A stretch of 64,000 nt of DNA from contig SFFV01000012.1 in assembly GCA_004557735.1 (NCBI GenBank), forward strand, positions 47,696 to 111,695. Direction: 5' to 3'. A program made the position numbers and the translations under genes. Source of the DNA: Clostridiales bacterium. Lineage in GTDB: Bacteria; Bacillota; Clostridia; Oscillospirales; Oscillospiraceae. This document shows positions 1-9,196 of this stretch, one piece after another (the first letter of the stretch is position 1; every line of letters begins with the position of its first letter). The notes below the pieces were generated by a model. The model was not told where the DNA came from. It did no database searches and saw only the letters and a list, made by a program, of their open reading frames with translations.

Positions 1-1197
1 ACGATGGTGACGCGTTCGGTACTTATCGCGCCCGGCGTACTTCTTGCGCTGGAAGATGCGCTGCACGAAAACGGCGTAGAGGGGAAACGCTGTACGCTTT
101 ACGGCGAGCGGACCTATGCAGCAACAGCGGGACGCCATCCGTATGCGGAGCAGGAGATCATCCTCCCTTCCAAAGGCCTTCACGCCGACGAAAAAGCCGT
201 GGCACGCACGCTTGCCGAGCTGCACGGAGATACCAAGGTGCTGATCGCCGTCGGCAGCGGCACGATCCACGATATCGCGCGCTACTGCGCGCACGAGCGC
301 GGGCTCCGTTTTGTTTCCTGCCCTACGGCAGCAAGTGTAGACGGCTCTTGCAGCACGGTGGCCGCTATGACGTGGCACGGATATAAAAAGACATTGCCCG
401 CCGTAGCGCCGGAAATCGTTGCGGCCGATACCGACGTCCTCCGCGCAGCGCCCATCGAGCTGGTGCGCAGCGGTGTCGGCGATATTCTCGCTAAATATAC
501 CGCGCTTGCCGACTGGCGGATGGCGCATGCGCTGACAGGGGAATATTTCTGCCCCGAGATCCACGACTTGATGCATACTGCGGCTGACGCTGCGGTGGAA
601 AGCGTGGACGGCATTCTCCGCGGCGAGCCGGAAGCGTTTGAGAACGTGACAAAGGCGCTTGTGCTCAGCGGCATCGCCATGCAGATGATGGGCAATTCCC
701 GCCCGGCATCCGGCGCAGAGCATCACATCGCGCACCTCATCGAAATGCATCCGCCGCAGCTGCCGGTCGCTTTTTCGGCGCTGCACGGAGAAAAAACGGG
801 CGTTGGCACGATCCTCGCGGCACGGGAATACAAACGCCTTGCGGAAATCGAAGATATTGCGCCGCTTATCCAAAGATATGCTCCGTTTCCGGCGGAGAAA
901 ATGCGAGCTTTTTTCGGTGTGCGGCTTTGCCGATCCATCGAGGAGGAAAACCGATGCGATTGTCTCGCGGAGGTCACACCGGAACGACTGGGCGAAAGCT
1001 GGCAGCAGCTTCGGGAGATCATCGCCGCAATCCCAGAGCCGGAGGCGCTTTTTCGTGTTCTGGAACGGCCGGACGCCAAACGTACGCCGGAGGATATCGG
1101 CGTTTCGTCTGCGGATTTGGATAAGCTCCTGCGCTACTCGCCCCTTGTGCGGAATCGCCTTACGCTTATGCGCACCCGCCGGCTGATTGGCGCGTAA
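1..1197 (+). CDS. egsA: sn-glycerol-1-phosphate dehydrogenase (AraM/EgsA family), 5' partial
   Basis: Predicted to reduce dihydroxyacetone phosphate to sn-glycerol-1-phosphate with NAD(P)H in the cytoplasm. The nucleotide-binding stretch GSGTIHDIARY (about residues 84-94) and the following CPTAASVDG are typical of the AraM branch of the iron-alcohol-dehydrogenase-like fold. The SRPASGAEHHIAH segment carries family metal-ligand histidines, and a further His lies in ALHGEKTG. The frame is still open at base 1. By comparison with the roughly 394-residue Bacillus AraM, about 20-25 N-terminal residues are missing, so the ATG at base 4 is probably internal. A strong hairpin follows the stop, so the gene is transcribed apart from the ATPase downstream. 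The family call is confident. Whether the product feeds lipids or another glycerol-phosphate use is unknown. Confidence 0.88.
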   Translation, partial: TMVTRSVLIAPGVLLALEDALHENGVEGKRCTLYGERTYAATAGRHPYAEQEIILPSKGLHADEKAVARTLAELHGDTKVLIAVGSGTIHDIARYCAHERGLRFVSCPTAASVDGSCSTVAAMTWHGYKKTLPAVAPEIVAADTDVLRAAPIELVRSGVGDILAKYTALADWRMAHALTGEYFCPEIHDLMHTAADAAVESVDGILRGEPEAFENVTKALVLSGIAMQMMGNSRPASGAEHHIAHLIEMHPPQLPVAFSALHGEKTGVGTILAAREYKRLAEIEDIAPLIQRYAPFPAEKMRAFFGVRLCRSIEEENRCDCLAEVTPERLGESWQQLREIIAAIPEPEALFRVLERPDAKRTPEDIGVSSADLDKLLRYSPLVRNRLTLMRTRRLIGA

Positions 1198-1212
1198 ATG
1201 AATGAAATTAAC

Positions 1213-1250
1213 GATCGCCTGCCTTTTGTACCGAAAAGGCAGGCGATCTT
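1213..1250 (+). terminator. Rho-independent terminator after egsA
   Basis: A perfect 15-bp stem (GATCGCCTGCCTTTT pairing with AAAAGGCAGGCGATC) with a short loop, then TTT. It ends transcription of the dehydrogenase gene and shows that the next gene starts further downstream. Confidence 0.85.
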
Positions 1251-1274
1251 TACACAAATTTAAGGGAGTCTTTA

Positions 1275-1302
1275 TTGAAAAAGAGCGAAAAAATGATATA
1301 CT
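1275..1302 (+). promoter_or_regulatory. Sigma-A-type promoter for the P-type ATPase operon
   Basis: TTGAAA (-35), a 16-bp spacer and TATACT (-10). It lies 35 bp before the TTG start at 1337, between the egsA terminator and the ATPase gene. Confidence 0.75.
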
Positions 1303-1336
1303 AACAAATATTGTATTTTTGAAAGGATTCGCTGCT

Positions 1337-3760
1337 TTGAAGCCGTTCCGCAGAAAAAAAGAAGAGGAAGCCGTCCGGCAGGAGATCGCCGTGAAGGAGA
1401 CGGCGCCCTTTGAGGGACTCACCGAGGCCGAGGCCGCCGCGCGCGCCGCCGCGGGGTGGGCGAACCTTCCCGTCGAGCCGCCTGCGCGCACCGCGGGGCA
1501 GATCGTGCGGGAGAATCTTCTCACCTATTTTAACCTTGTCTTTCTTGTGCTCGCGCTGTGTCTTGTGGCGGTGAAGGCCTCGATACTGAACCTTTCGTTC
1601 ATCGTCGTCGTCATTATTAACGCTGTCATTGGCATCGTGCAGGAGCTGCGCAGCAAAAAGGCGCTCGACGCGCTGCATATTCTGACCGCGCCGCAATGCG
1701 CCGTCGTGCGCGAGGGGAAGGAACGGCGCGTAGAGGTCTCCGAACTCGTGCGCGACGATATCGTGCTCTTCACGTCCGGCGGACAGGTCTGTGCCGACGC
1801 CGTCGTGGTAGACGGCGCGTGCCTTGTGAATGAGGCGCTCGTCACCGGCGAGGCGGACGAGATACGCAAAGCGCCGGGCGATACGCTGCTCTCCGGCAGC
1901 TTTCTTGTCTCCGGCATGTGCCGCGCACGGCTCACCGCCGTGGGCGCGGATTCGTTCGTCAGCCGTCTGACGCTCGACGCGAAGGCGCAGAAAAAGCGTC
2001 AGGCCAGGGGTATGATGAAGGCGCTGAACGACCTTGTCAAATGGATCGGCATCGGCATCATTCCGATGGGCGTGCTGCTCGTTGTGAAGGAGGTCCACTG
2101 GCTCGGCCGGAGCATCCCCGCGGGCGTCACGTCCACGGTCGGCGCGCTCGTCGGCATGATCCCGGAGGGAGTGTATCTGCTCACGAGCCTCGCGCTCGTG
2201 GCGGGCGTGCTGCGTCTGGCGCAGAAAAAGACAATGTGCCGCGAGATGGACTGCATCGAAACGCTCGCGCGCGTCGATACGCTCTGCGTGGACAAGACCG
2301 GCACGGTGACGGAAAACAAAATGATCGTGGACGATATCGTCCCGCTCTGCCCCGACCGGTTCATCGCCGCGGACATCCACATGATCATGGCGGACTACTG
2401 CGCGGCGATGCGCGGCGACAACGACACCATGGCGGCGCTGCGGAAATTCTTCACCGGTGAGGTGAACCAGCGCGCGATTGCGGTGCTCCCGTTCACAAGC
2501 GCGAGGAAATACGGCGGCGTTTCGTTCCATGAGGACGAGACCTACCTTCTCGGCGCGCCGGAGGTTATTCTCGGCGGCGATTTTGACGCCTATAAGGAAA
2601 AAATCGATTATTACAGCGCGAAGGGCTGCCGCGTGCTGCTCCTTGCGCTCTATGACGGGCAGCTCACGGACGAGAAGCTCACCGCCGGGCGCCTGCCGAT
2701 ATCGCTTGTGCTGCTCTCCAACAGGATCCGCGCCGAGGCGCCGGATACGTTCGCGTGGTTTGCGCGCGAGGGGGTTTCGGTGCGCGTGATCTCCGGCGAC
2801 AACCCGCTCACCGTTTCCGAGGTCGCCCGCCGCGCGGGCATCCCGGACGCGGACCGGGCGGTGGACGCCCGCACGCTCGAAACCGACGAACAGGTCGAAA
2901 AGGCGGCGCGCGAATGCGTTGTATTCGGCCGCGTGACGCCGGAGATGAAGCGCCGGCTTGTCCTCGCGCTCAAAAAACAGGGCCACACCGTCGCCATGAC
3001 CGGCGACGGCGTGAACGACGTGCTCGCGCTCAAGGAGGCCGACTGCTCCATCGCCGTGGCCTCGGGAAGCGACGTTGCCTGTCAGGTATCGCAGATCGTT
3101 CTGACCGACTCAAACTTCGCCTCGCTCCCGGACGTTGTCGCCGAGGGGCGGCGCGTCATCAACAACATTGAGCGCTCGGCCTCGCTCTACTTTGTGAAGA
3201 ACATGTTCTCCGTTGCAATGGCGGTCATCAGCCTGATCTTCACTCTGCCGTATCCGCTCAGCCCCGCGCAGCTCGGCCTTGTGAACTGCATGACGATCGG
3301 CATTCCGGCGTTCATCCTCGCAATGGAGCCGAACCGCTCGCTCGTGCGGGGGAAATTCCTCAAAAACGTCGTGCGGCGCGCGCTCCCGGCGGCGCTGACG
3401 GATATTTTGCTCGTCGGCGGCGTGATGCTCTTCTATCTGGCCGCCGATCTCCCGGACACGGCCATGAGCACGATCTGCGCCGGGGTGATGGGCGTTGTCG
3501 GGCTTATGATGGTCCACCAGACGGCGAAGCCCTACAACAAGCTGCGCCTTGCGATGATCTGTGTGCTCGCGCTCGGCTTTGCGGGAAGTTTCTTGTTCCT
3601 CAAGGCCCTTTTCAATCTTGTGACGCTCGATTTTCTCAGCGCGCTCGTGCTCGCGGTGTTCGCGCTTCTCGCCTGGCCGGTGATGAATGCGGTGTATAAG
3701 CTGGGAGACAAGATCGCTGCTCTCGCGCAGCGGCGGAAGAAAACAAAAACGGAGGATTAA
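1337..3760 (+). CDS. Cation-translocating P-type ATPase (CtpE-like)
   Basis: A membrane pump of about 807 residues driven by ATP hydrolysis. The phosphorylation motif DKTGTVTEN (Asp319), the actuator-like VTGEADE and the hinge TGDGVNDVLALKEAD are all present, so it should be catalytically competent. The M4 motif reads MIPEGVYLLTS, which resembles the mycobacterial CtpE calcium-uptake group and not the CPC-type metal pumps. The ion is therefore probably Ca2+ or another divalent cation (inference). The frame is open from 1202, but that start lies inside the previous gene's terminator and upstream of the promoter. TTG 1337, preceded by GAAAGGA, is chosen. Helices flank the cytoplasmic domains, with a hydrophobic cluster in the last 200 residues. 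Confidence 0.88.
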   Translation: MKPFRRKKEEEAVRQEIAVKETAPFEGLTEAEAAARAAAGWANLPVEPPARTAGQIVRENLLTYFNLVFLVLALCLVAVKASILNLSFIVVVIINAVIGIVQELRSKKALDALHILTAPQCAVVREGKERRVEVSELVRDDIVLFTSGGQVCADAVVVDGACLVNEALVTGEADEIRKAPGDTLLSGSFLVSGMCRARLTAVGADSFVSRLTLDAKAQKKRQARGMMKALNDLVKWIGIGIIPMGVLLVVKEVHWLGRSIPAGVTSTVGALVGMIPEGVYLLTSLALVAGVLRLAQKKTMCREMDCIETLARVDTLCVDKTGTVTENKMIVDDIVPLCPDRFIAADIHMIMADYCAAMRGDNDTMAALRKFFTGEVNQRAIAVLPFTSARKYGGVSFHEDETYLLGAPEVILGGDFDAYKEKIDYYSAKGCRVLLLALYDGQLTDEKLTAGRLPISLVLLSNRIRAEAPDTFAWFAREGVSVRVISGDNPLTVSEVARRAGIPDADRAVDARTLETDEQVEKAARECVVFGRVTPEMKRRLVLALKKQGHTVAMTGDGVNDVLALKEADCSIAVASGSDVACQVSQIVLTDSNFASLPDVVAEGRRVINNIERSASLYFVKNMFSVAMAVISLIFTLPYPLSPAQLGLVNCMTIGIPAFILAMEPNRSLVRGKFLKNVVRRALPAALTDILLVGGVMLFYLAADLPDTAMSTICAGVMGVVGLMMVHQTAKPYNKLRLAMICVLALGFAGSFLFLKALFNLVTLDFLSALVLAVFALLAWPVMNAVYKLGDKIAALAQRRKKTKTED

Positions 3761-3788
3761 GCCGCCGAAATACCGGCGGCGTAATGCC

Positions 3789-4241
3789 ATGAAAGACATT
3801 CTGCTCACGTTTCTTGTAGCGATGGTCCCGGTCGTGGAGCTGCGCGGCGCGATCCCGTTCGGCGTCGTGCGCGGGCTGAACCTCTGGACGGCGATCATCG
3901 CCTCGATGCTTGGCAACCTTGTGCCGGTGCCGTTCATCATTCTCTTCATCCGCAAGATCTTTGCATGGATGCGCGCGCATATGCCGAAGCTCGACGGGCT
4001 CGTCCTCCGCATGGAGAAGAAGGCGGAGAAAAACCGCGCCACCGTGGAAAAGTACGCGTTCTGGGGCCTTGTCATCCTTGTGGCCATCCCGCTGCCCGGC
4101 ACGGGCGCGTGGACGGGCGCGCTCGTCGCGGCCATGATGGAGATGCGGCTCAAGCGTGCGTTCCCGGCCATCGCCATCGGCGTTGCGATCGCGGGCGTGA
4201 TCGTCTCGGTCATCACCTACGGAGCGCAGGCCATTTTTTAG
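3789..4241 (+). CDS. Small multi-drug export family membrane protein (PF06695-like)
   Basis: A 150-residue integral membrane protein beginning MKDILLTFLVAMVPVVELRG. The N-terminal E-L-R-G-A-I-P signature, central LVAIPLPGTGAWTGALVA and a closing helix match the Sm_multidrug_ex family, whose true substrate is unsettled. An upstream in-frame ATG at 3687 would overlap the ATPase gene, so the ATG at 3789, 28 bp past the ATPase stop, is preferred. It probably shares a transcript with the pump before it and the DUF4317 gene 17 bp after it. Confidence 0.85.
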   Translation: MKDILLTFLVAMVPVVELRGAIPFGVVRGLNLWTAIIASMLGNLVPVPFIILFIRKIFAWMRAHMPKLDGLVLRMEKKAEKNRATVEKYAFWGLVILVAIPLPGTGAWTGALVAAMMEMRLKRAFPAIAIGVAIAGVIVSVITYGAQAIF

Positions 4242-4258
4242 TTTCGTAAGAGGTACAT

Positions 4259-5404
4259 ATGAATCAGAAGGAACTCAACGAGCTCCGCCGCCGGTTCCGG
4301 CCGGAGCGGAGCGGCATCACGCATGTGTACGGCTGCTTTGTCAACGGCAGCCGTGAGATCGTCGCCGAGACGGAGGTCTCTCTCGGCATGTCCGGCAGAG
4401 AGGAGCAGGAGATGTATCTCACGCTCCTGCGCAAAACGCTCTCCGGCTCGCTCGGGCGCAATCTCATCGATATCGCGTTTGAAACGAAGCAGGTCGCCGG
4501 AAGCGACGAGCACCGGCTTTTACAGGCCCTGCGCGAAAGCGCGTGCGCCGACGAAGCCGCGCGGCGTGAGCTCTGCTCCCGGATCATCGGCTCGCTCGAT
4601 ATGCAGGGCGAAAACTACCTCATCCTGCTCGCGGGCGACGCCTGCGACGTGCCGCGCCGCAGCGCAGACGGCGGGACGGACGGGATGGGCGACGAGGTGT
4701 TCCGCTTCTTCGTCTGCACGGTCTGCCCCGTGAAGGACGCGACGGCGGCGCTGCGGTATTTTTCGGAGGAACGCGCCTTTCACGGCGCCTCCACCGGCCA
4801 GACCGTCGCGGCCCCGGCGCTCGGCTTCCTCTTCCCGGCCTTTGACGACCGCCGGGCGAACATTTATAACGCGCTCTACTTCAGCCGCGACACCGCGGAG
4901 ATCCACCCCGAGCTGATCGACGGGCTGTTCCGCGTCGCGCCGCCGATGTCCGCCGCCGAGCAGAAGGAGACGTTCTCCGAAACGCTTGCCGCGGCGCTCG
5001 ACACCGACTGCCGGTTCGACGTCGTGCAGGCCGTACACGAAAACCTGCGCAGCCGCATCGAGGAACACAGGGAATCCAAAGATCCGGACGCGCTGGAGAT
5101 CACGGCGCGCGACGTGGTGAGCGTGCTGCGCACGAGCGGCGTGCCGCTCGAAAAAACCGAGAAATTCGAGCGCGAATGCGAAAAGCGCTACGGCGCGCAC
5201 GCCGCGCTCGACCCGAACAACATTGTCGAGAGCAGGAAGCTGGAGATCGTAACGCCGGAGGTGAAGATCACGCTCCCCGGCGAGTTTGGCTACCTTGTGG
5301 AAACACGGGAGATCGACGGGCGGAAATACATCCTCATCCCCGCCGACGGCGGCGTGGAGGTAAACGGCATCGGCGTGAATCTCCCGGACGGAAAAAAAGA
5401 ATAA
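4259..5404 (+). CDS. DUF4317 domain-containing protein
   Basis: A soluble protein of 381 residues with no signal peptide or membrane helix. It begins MNQKELNELRRRFRPERSGI and matches the DUF4317 family that is common in Clostridia, which has no assigned biochemical role. The middle contains the family-like stretch FVCTVCPVKDATAALRYF. The start is preceded by a weak AAGAGGT about 7 bp away. It is the last gene of the ATPase/exporter run and is closed by a terminator. Nothing in the sequence gives a function. Confidence 0.85.
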   Translation: MNQKELNELRRRFRPERSGITHVYGCFVNGSREIVAETEVSLGMSGREEQEMYLTLLRKTLSGSLGRNLIDIAFETKQVAGSDEHRLLQALRESACADEAARRELCSRIIGSLDMQGENYLILLAGDACDVPRRSADGGTDGMGDEVFRFFVCTVCPVKDATAALRYFSEERAFHGASTGQTVAAPALGFLFPAFDDRRANIYNALYFSRDTAEIHPELIDGLFRVAPPMSAAEQKETFSETLAAALDTDCRFDVVQAVHENLRSRIEEHRESKDPDALEITARDVVSVLRTSGVPLEKTEKFERECEKRYGAHAALDPNNIVESRKLEIVTPEVKITLPGEFGYLVETREIDGRKYILIPADGGVEVNGIGVNLPDGKKE

Positions 5405-5412
5405 CGAAAAGC

Positions 5413-5447
5413 CCCGGCTTCACGATCGGAAGAAGCCGGGATTTTTT
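5413..5447. terminator. Bidirectional terminator between DUF4317 and the flippase gene
   Basis: Stem CCCGGCTTC / GAAGCCGGG followed by a run of six T on the plus strand and TTTTCG on the minus strand. It serves the two convergent genes and overlaps the last codons of the flippase gene. Confidence 0.8.
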
Positions 5448-6748
5448 ACCACCTTCCGCAGCCGAAGGAGACTGAGCGTAAAGTTGAACAGCTCGCAGAG
5501 ATAGAGCGTCGCAAGATAGCCCGTGAGCGCCCAGCGGGGCAGCAGCGCCCACACGAGCACGAGCCCGAGCGCGGCCTCGGCAATGTTGAACGCCATGGAC
5601 GCCATCATCTGCCCCAGACCCTTGAGACAGCCGTCGGTAACGATGTCGGTATAGAGAAACGGCACCATCGGCGCGAGCAGCCGGAGAAAGCGCGCGGCCT
5701 CGGCGCTGCCGTAGAGCAGCATTCCGAGCGGGCGGGCGAAAACGAAAAAGACCGCTGCCGCGCAGAGCGAGAGGAGGAACGTTTTCCCGAGCATCTCCCG
5801 CACGCTCCGGCGCACCCGCTCGCGCTCCCCGGCAACCTGCATTTCCGTGAGCGCCGGGACAAGCAGCTCCGCGACCGAGAGCGGGAGACACGACGGCAGA
5901 AGCAAAACCGGCATCGCCATGCCGTTGATGACGCCGTACCCCGCGAGAGCGCTCTCGGCGCTGAGCCCCGAGAGACGCAGCCCCCGCGGCACGAGAAGCT
6001 GACGGAAGGTGTTGAGCGCGCTCCGCGCATAGGCAGACGAGGCGAGCGGCAGCGCGATGCGCAGCATCCGCGGCGTGAGAGCGGCCCCGCATTCACCCGC
6101 CGGACAGAACCGTTTCCGGTCGGCAAGATAAAGCACGGCAAGCGCGAACGAGAGCGCGATCTCCGCCGCGGTACCGGCCATGGAGAGCGCCGCGCACACC
6201 CCGGCGAGATCGCTCCGGCCGTACCCTGTGAGAAGGAGCATCGAAAGCCCCATGCGCAGAAGCTGTGCGAAAAACTGCGAGAGCGCCGTTTTCCACACCC
6301 GGCCGACGGCGGTGAAGTATCCGGACAGGGCGCTCGAGAGCGCAAGCGCCGGGAGCGAGGGCGCCGCGGCGCACAGCGCGCGGACCGAGCGGGCGTCCCC
6401 GATCCAGAGAAAGCCGATCGGCTCGGCAAGGAGAAAGAGAATGGCCGCCGCGCTCAGCCCGAAAAAAAGCGCATAGACGCAGCACCGGCGCATCACGGCG
6501 CGGACGCTTCCGCCGCGGCTCTGCCCCAGCTCTTCGGCGAGCAGCCGCGTGACGGAAAATCGGATGCCGGATACCGCGAGCGTTATAAAAAGAAAGCCGA
6601 CGCTCCCGACAAGCTGGAAAAGCCCGATGCCCGCCGCGCCGATATGCGCGGCCAGCCATACCTGCCAGAGCATCGAAAGCGACTGCATAACGAGCGATGA
6701 AACCGTCAGCAGCGCGGCGTTTTTCCGGATCGATCTCCACAGCCCCAT
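5420..6748 (-). CDS. SpoVB/MurJ-like polysaccharide (lipid-linked) flippase
   Basis: A polytopic membrane protein of 442 residues with about 12 hydrophobic segments. It opens with MGLWRSIRKNAALLTVSSL, the MATE/MurJ-superfamily opening seen in SpoVB proteins. Members move lipid-linked peptidoglycan or polysaccharide precursors across the membrane, and SpoVB acts in spore cortex synthesis. It is shorter than the usual 510-520 residues of SpoVB, so a different lipid-linked substrate is possible. GGGGAGGG lies 8-10 bp before the ATG. It is monocistronic and convergent with DUF4317. The superfamily is sure, the substrate is not. Confidence 0.8.
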   Translation of the reverse strand: MGLWRSIRKNAALLTVSSLVMQSLSMLWQVWLAAHIGAAGIGLFQLVGSVGFLFITLAVSGIRFSVTRLLAEELGQSRGGSVRAVMRRCCVYALFFGLSAAAILFLLAEPIGFLWIGDARSVRALCAAAPSLPALALSSALSGYFTAVGRVWKTALSQFFAQLLRMGLSMLLLTGYGRSDLAGVCAALSMAGTAAEIALSFALAVLYLADRKRFCPAGECGAALTPRMLRIALPLASSAYARSALNTFRQLLVPRGLRLSGLSAESALAGYGVINGMAMPVLLLPSCLPLSVAELLVPALTEMQVAGERERVRRSVREMLGKTFLLSLCAAAVFFVFARPLGMLLYGSAEAARFLRLLAPMVPFLYTDIVTDGCLKGLGQMMASMAFNIAEAALGLVLVWALLPRWALTGYLATLYLCELFNFTLSLLRLRKVVKNPGFFRS

Positions 6749-6951
6749 AAAGACGATCCCTCCCCGTGCTCAAGTCTATGCGCGGCGCGGAGAGAAATAG
6801 AAGAAAAGAAAACCGCGTCCGGCAGAGCGCGATTTATACTGCCCCTCCAATATAGCCTGTCGAAAAACCGACAGACTGGATGAAAAAAGAACGTCAAGTT
6901 GGAAAAACCGGGCAATTTCGACGGCAGAATACACAAAGAAAAAAGATATAG
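6749..6951. other. Intergenic region between divergent flippase and enoate reductase genes
   Basis: About 200 bases with no open gene. It holds the flippase ribosome binding site at its left end and an inverted repeat CTGTCG-6-CGACAG at 6857-6874 that could be an operator. No riboswitch-like or tRNA-like structure was recognised. Confidence 0.5.
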
Positions 6952-6980
6952 TTGCAGAATAAATCGACGCTTGTTATAAT
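6952..6980 (+). promoter_or_regulatory. Promoter for the enoate reductase gene
   Basis: TTGCAG, a 17-bp spacer and a perfect TATAAT. It lies 69 bp before the ATG at 7049, which has AGGAGG in front of it. Confidence 0.8.
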
Positions 6981-7048
6981 AATTATGGTATGGATATAGA
7001 TAATATCCCCCGCGCTTCCCCACATAAAAAAAGGAGGAGAAAGATCGC

Positions 7049-9116
7049 ATGAACGAAAAGTACAGTCCCCTGTTTACCCCGTGGAAGATCGGCAACTGCG
7101 AGATCAAAAACCGCATTGTGCAGGTGTCGATGGGCGGCACGTCCCTGTTCGGCTGGCTGGAGCCCTGCCACTTCGACAACGGCGTATCACATCCTCAACC
7201 GCGCCCAGAACAACGTCGGCCTGGTGCTGCCGGGCATGCAGTGCGTGCGCGACACGATGGGCATTCCCGGCCGTCACTGGCTGTATCAGAACAAACGCAT
7301 GTTCCGCGAGCTTGCCGAGTGGATGCCGGAATTTCACAAGACGGGCGCGAAGCTCTTCATCCAGCTCGCCGCCGGCTTCGGCCGCAGCATGGCCATCAAC
7401 CAGATGATGGTCGATATGCTCCAGAAGAAGGCGTTCGGCGCCGTCGCCAAGGGCATCGTGGACGTGGAGTACTGCTGCGCTTCCGCCTCCGAGACCCCCA
7501 ACCGCTGGTATCCGGAGCTCAAGTCCCGCGCGCTGACGAGAGAAGAAATCCACGAGATGGTCGACGCTTTCGGCAAGACCGCGAAGATGCTCATGGACGC
7601 CGGCGTTGACGGTGTGGAGATCCACGCCGTGCACGAGGGCTATCTCCTTGACCAGTTCACCATCGCCAACATGAACTACCGTACCGACGAGTACGGCGGA
7701 TCGTTCGAGAACCGTTACCGCTTCCCCGTGGAGATCGTGCAGGAGATCAAAAAGCAGTGCGGCAAGGACTTCCCCGTGTCGCTGCGCTATTCCGTCGTAT
7801 CCAAGACGAAGGGCTTCGGTCAGGGCGCTGTCCCCGGCGAAGAGTTCGTTGAGTTTGGCCGCGATATGGCCGAATCCGAAAAGGCCGTCAAGTACCTCGA
7901 GGATGCCGGCTACGACATGTTCAACTGCGACAACGGCACCTACGACGCCTGGTACTGGGCGCACCCGCCGGTCTATATGCCGCACAACTGCAACATCGCG
8001 GAAGTGGAGCATATCAAGAACTTCACCACCAAGCCGGTCGTCTGCGCCGGCAAGATGGAGCCGGAGTTCGCCGCGAAAGAGATCGCCGAGGGCCGCATCG
8101 ACGCGATGGGCGTCGGCCGTCAGAACCTTGTCGATCCCGAATGGATCAACAAGCTCCTTGAGGACCGCGAAGAGGAGATCAAGCCCTGCATCAACTGCCA
8201 CAACGCCTGCTTCAACTTCAACTGCTCCAAGGGCACGCCCAACATGCAGCCGATGGACGATGCGCTGCATCTTGCCCGCTGCGCGCTGACCCCGCCCACG
8301 CTGCAGCACAACAAGTACAAAATCGTCCCGACGAAGAAACCCAAGAAGGTCGCCATCGTCGGCGGCGGCATCGGCGGCATGGAGTGCGCCCTTGTTCTCA
8401 AGAAGCGCGGCCATACCCCGGTCATCTATGAAAAGAGCGACAAGCTCGGCGGCATGTACAACTATGCCTCCGCCATGTCCTTCAAGGAAGCCGACAAGAA
8501 GCTGCTTGCGTGGTATGACCGCGAGCTGAAAAAGGCCGGTATCGAGGTGCATTTCAACACCGAGATCGACCCGATCAACCCGCTGCTGCGTCAGTACGAC
8601 GAGGTCATCATCTGCACCGGCGCCGTGCCGAAGAAGCTCCCCGTGCCCGGCTTCAACAAGACCATCACGTTTGAAGAGCTGCTCACCGGCGACAAGGACC
8701 ACGGCGACAAGATCGTGTTCTTCGGCGGCGGACAGTCTGCGTGCGAAGCGGCATATGAGCTGGTGCTCCAGGGCAAGCACCCGATCATCGTGGAATTTGC
8801 CAACGACCTGATCGCCACGCCCGGCACCTGCCTTGCCAACGCCTCCTTCCTGCGCGAGATGCTCGTGTTCAAGAAGGTCCCCATCTATCTCGAGCACTCC
8901 ATCTGCGAGATCGGCGACGGCTATGTCATGGTCAAGCCGCGCAGCGGCGGAGACGCCTTCAAGGTCGAGTGCGACAGCGTCGTCAACGGTCTGGGCTTCC
9001 GTCCCGCGCCGGTCGCGCCTGCGGGCAAGCATGTCCATCAGGTCGGCACCGCCGCGAAGTGGGGCAACCTGCGCAACGTTATCTGGGGCGCGTGGGATGT
9101 CTGCATGAAGATCTGA
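7049..9116 (+). CDS. 2-enoate reductase / NADH:flavin oxidoreductase (Old Yellow Enzyme family), frameshifted
   Basis: A flavin and iron-sulfur enoate reductase of about 688 residues when both frames are joined. The N-terminus MNEKYSPLFTPWKIGNCEIK, with a strong RBS, runs to Gly45 and then loses frame near base 7184. The rest continues one frame over from TAT 7185, so there is one extra base or two missing. The order is an FMN TIM barrel (HAVHEGYLLDQFT, then YGGSFENRYRF), a [4Fe-4S] cluster site (CINCHNACFNFNC), a FAD-binding GGGIGGMECALVL and an NAD(P)-binding FFGGGQSACEAAYE. Relatives (BaiCD/BaiH, cinnamate and 2-enoate reductases) saturate C=C bonds next to carbonyls in anaerobes. The substrate here is unknown. 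All catalytic segments are intact, so the shift may be a sequencing error or a recent inactivation. Confidence 0.85.
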
Positions 9117-9145
9117 TCCTGCATACAAACGCATAAGCGAAACAA

Positions 9146-9178
9146 ACCGGCGGAGGGACGATCCCTCCGCCGGTTTTC
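9146..9178 (+). terminator. Terminator after the enoate reductase
   Basis: A 13-bp perfect stem ACCGGCGGAGGGA / TCCCTCCGCCGGT with a 3-base loop, then TTTT. It also lies just beyond the 3' end of the convergent thioesterase gene. Confidence 0.85.
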
Positions 9179-9196
9179 GCTGCGGTCAGTTTCAAT

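Noticed and set aside
7180..7190. Programmed ribosomal frameshift in the enoate reductase
   Set aside because: No slippery heptamer, stop codon or downstream pseudoknot at the junction. A lesion or base-call error is simpler.
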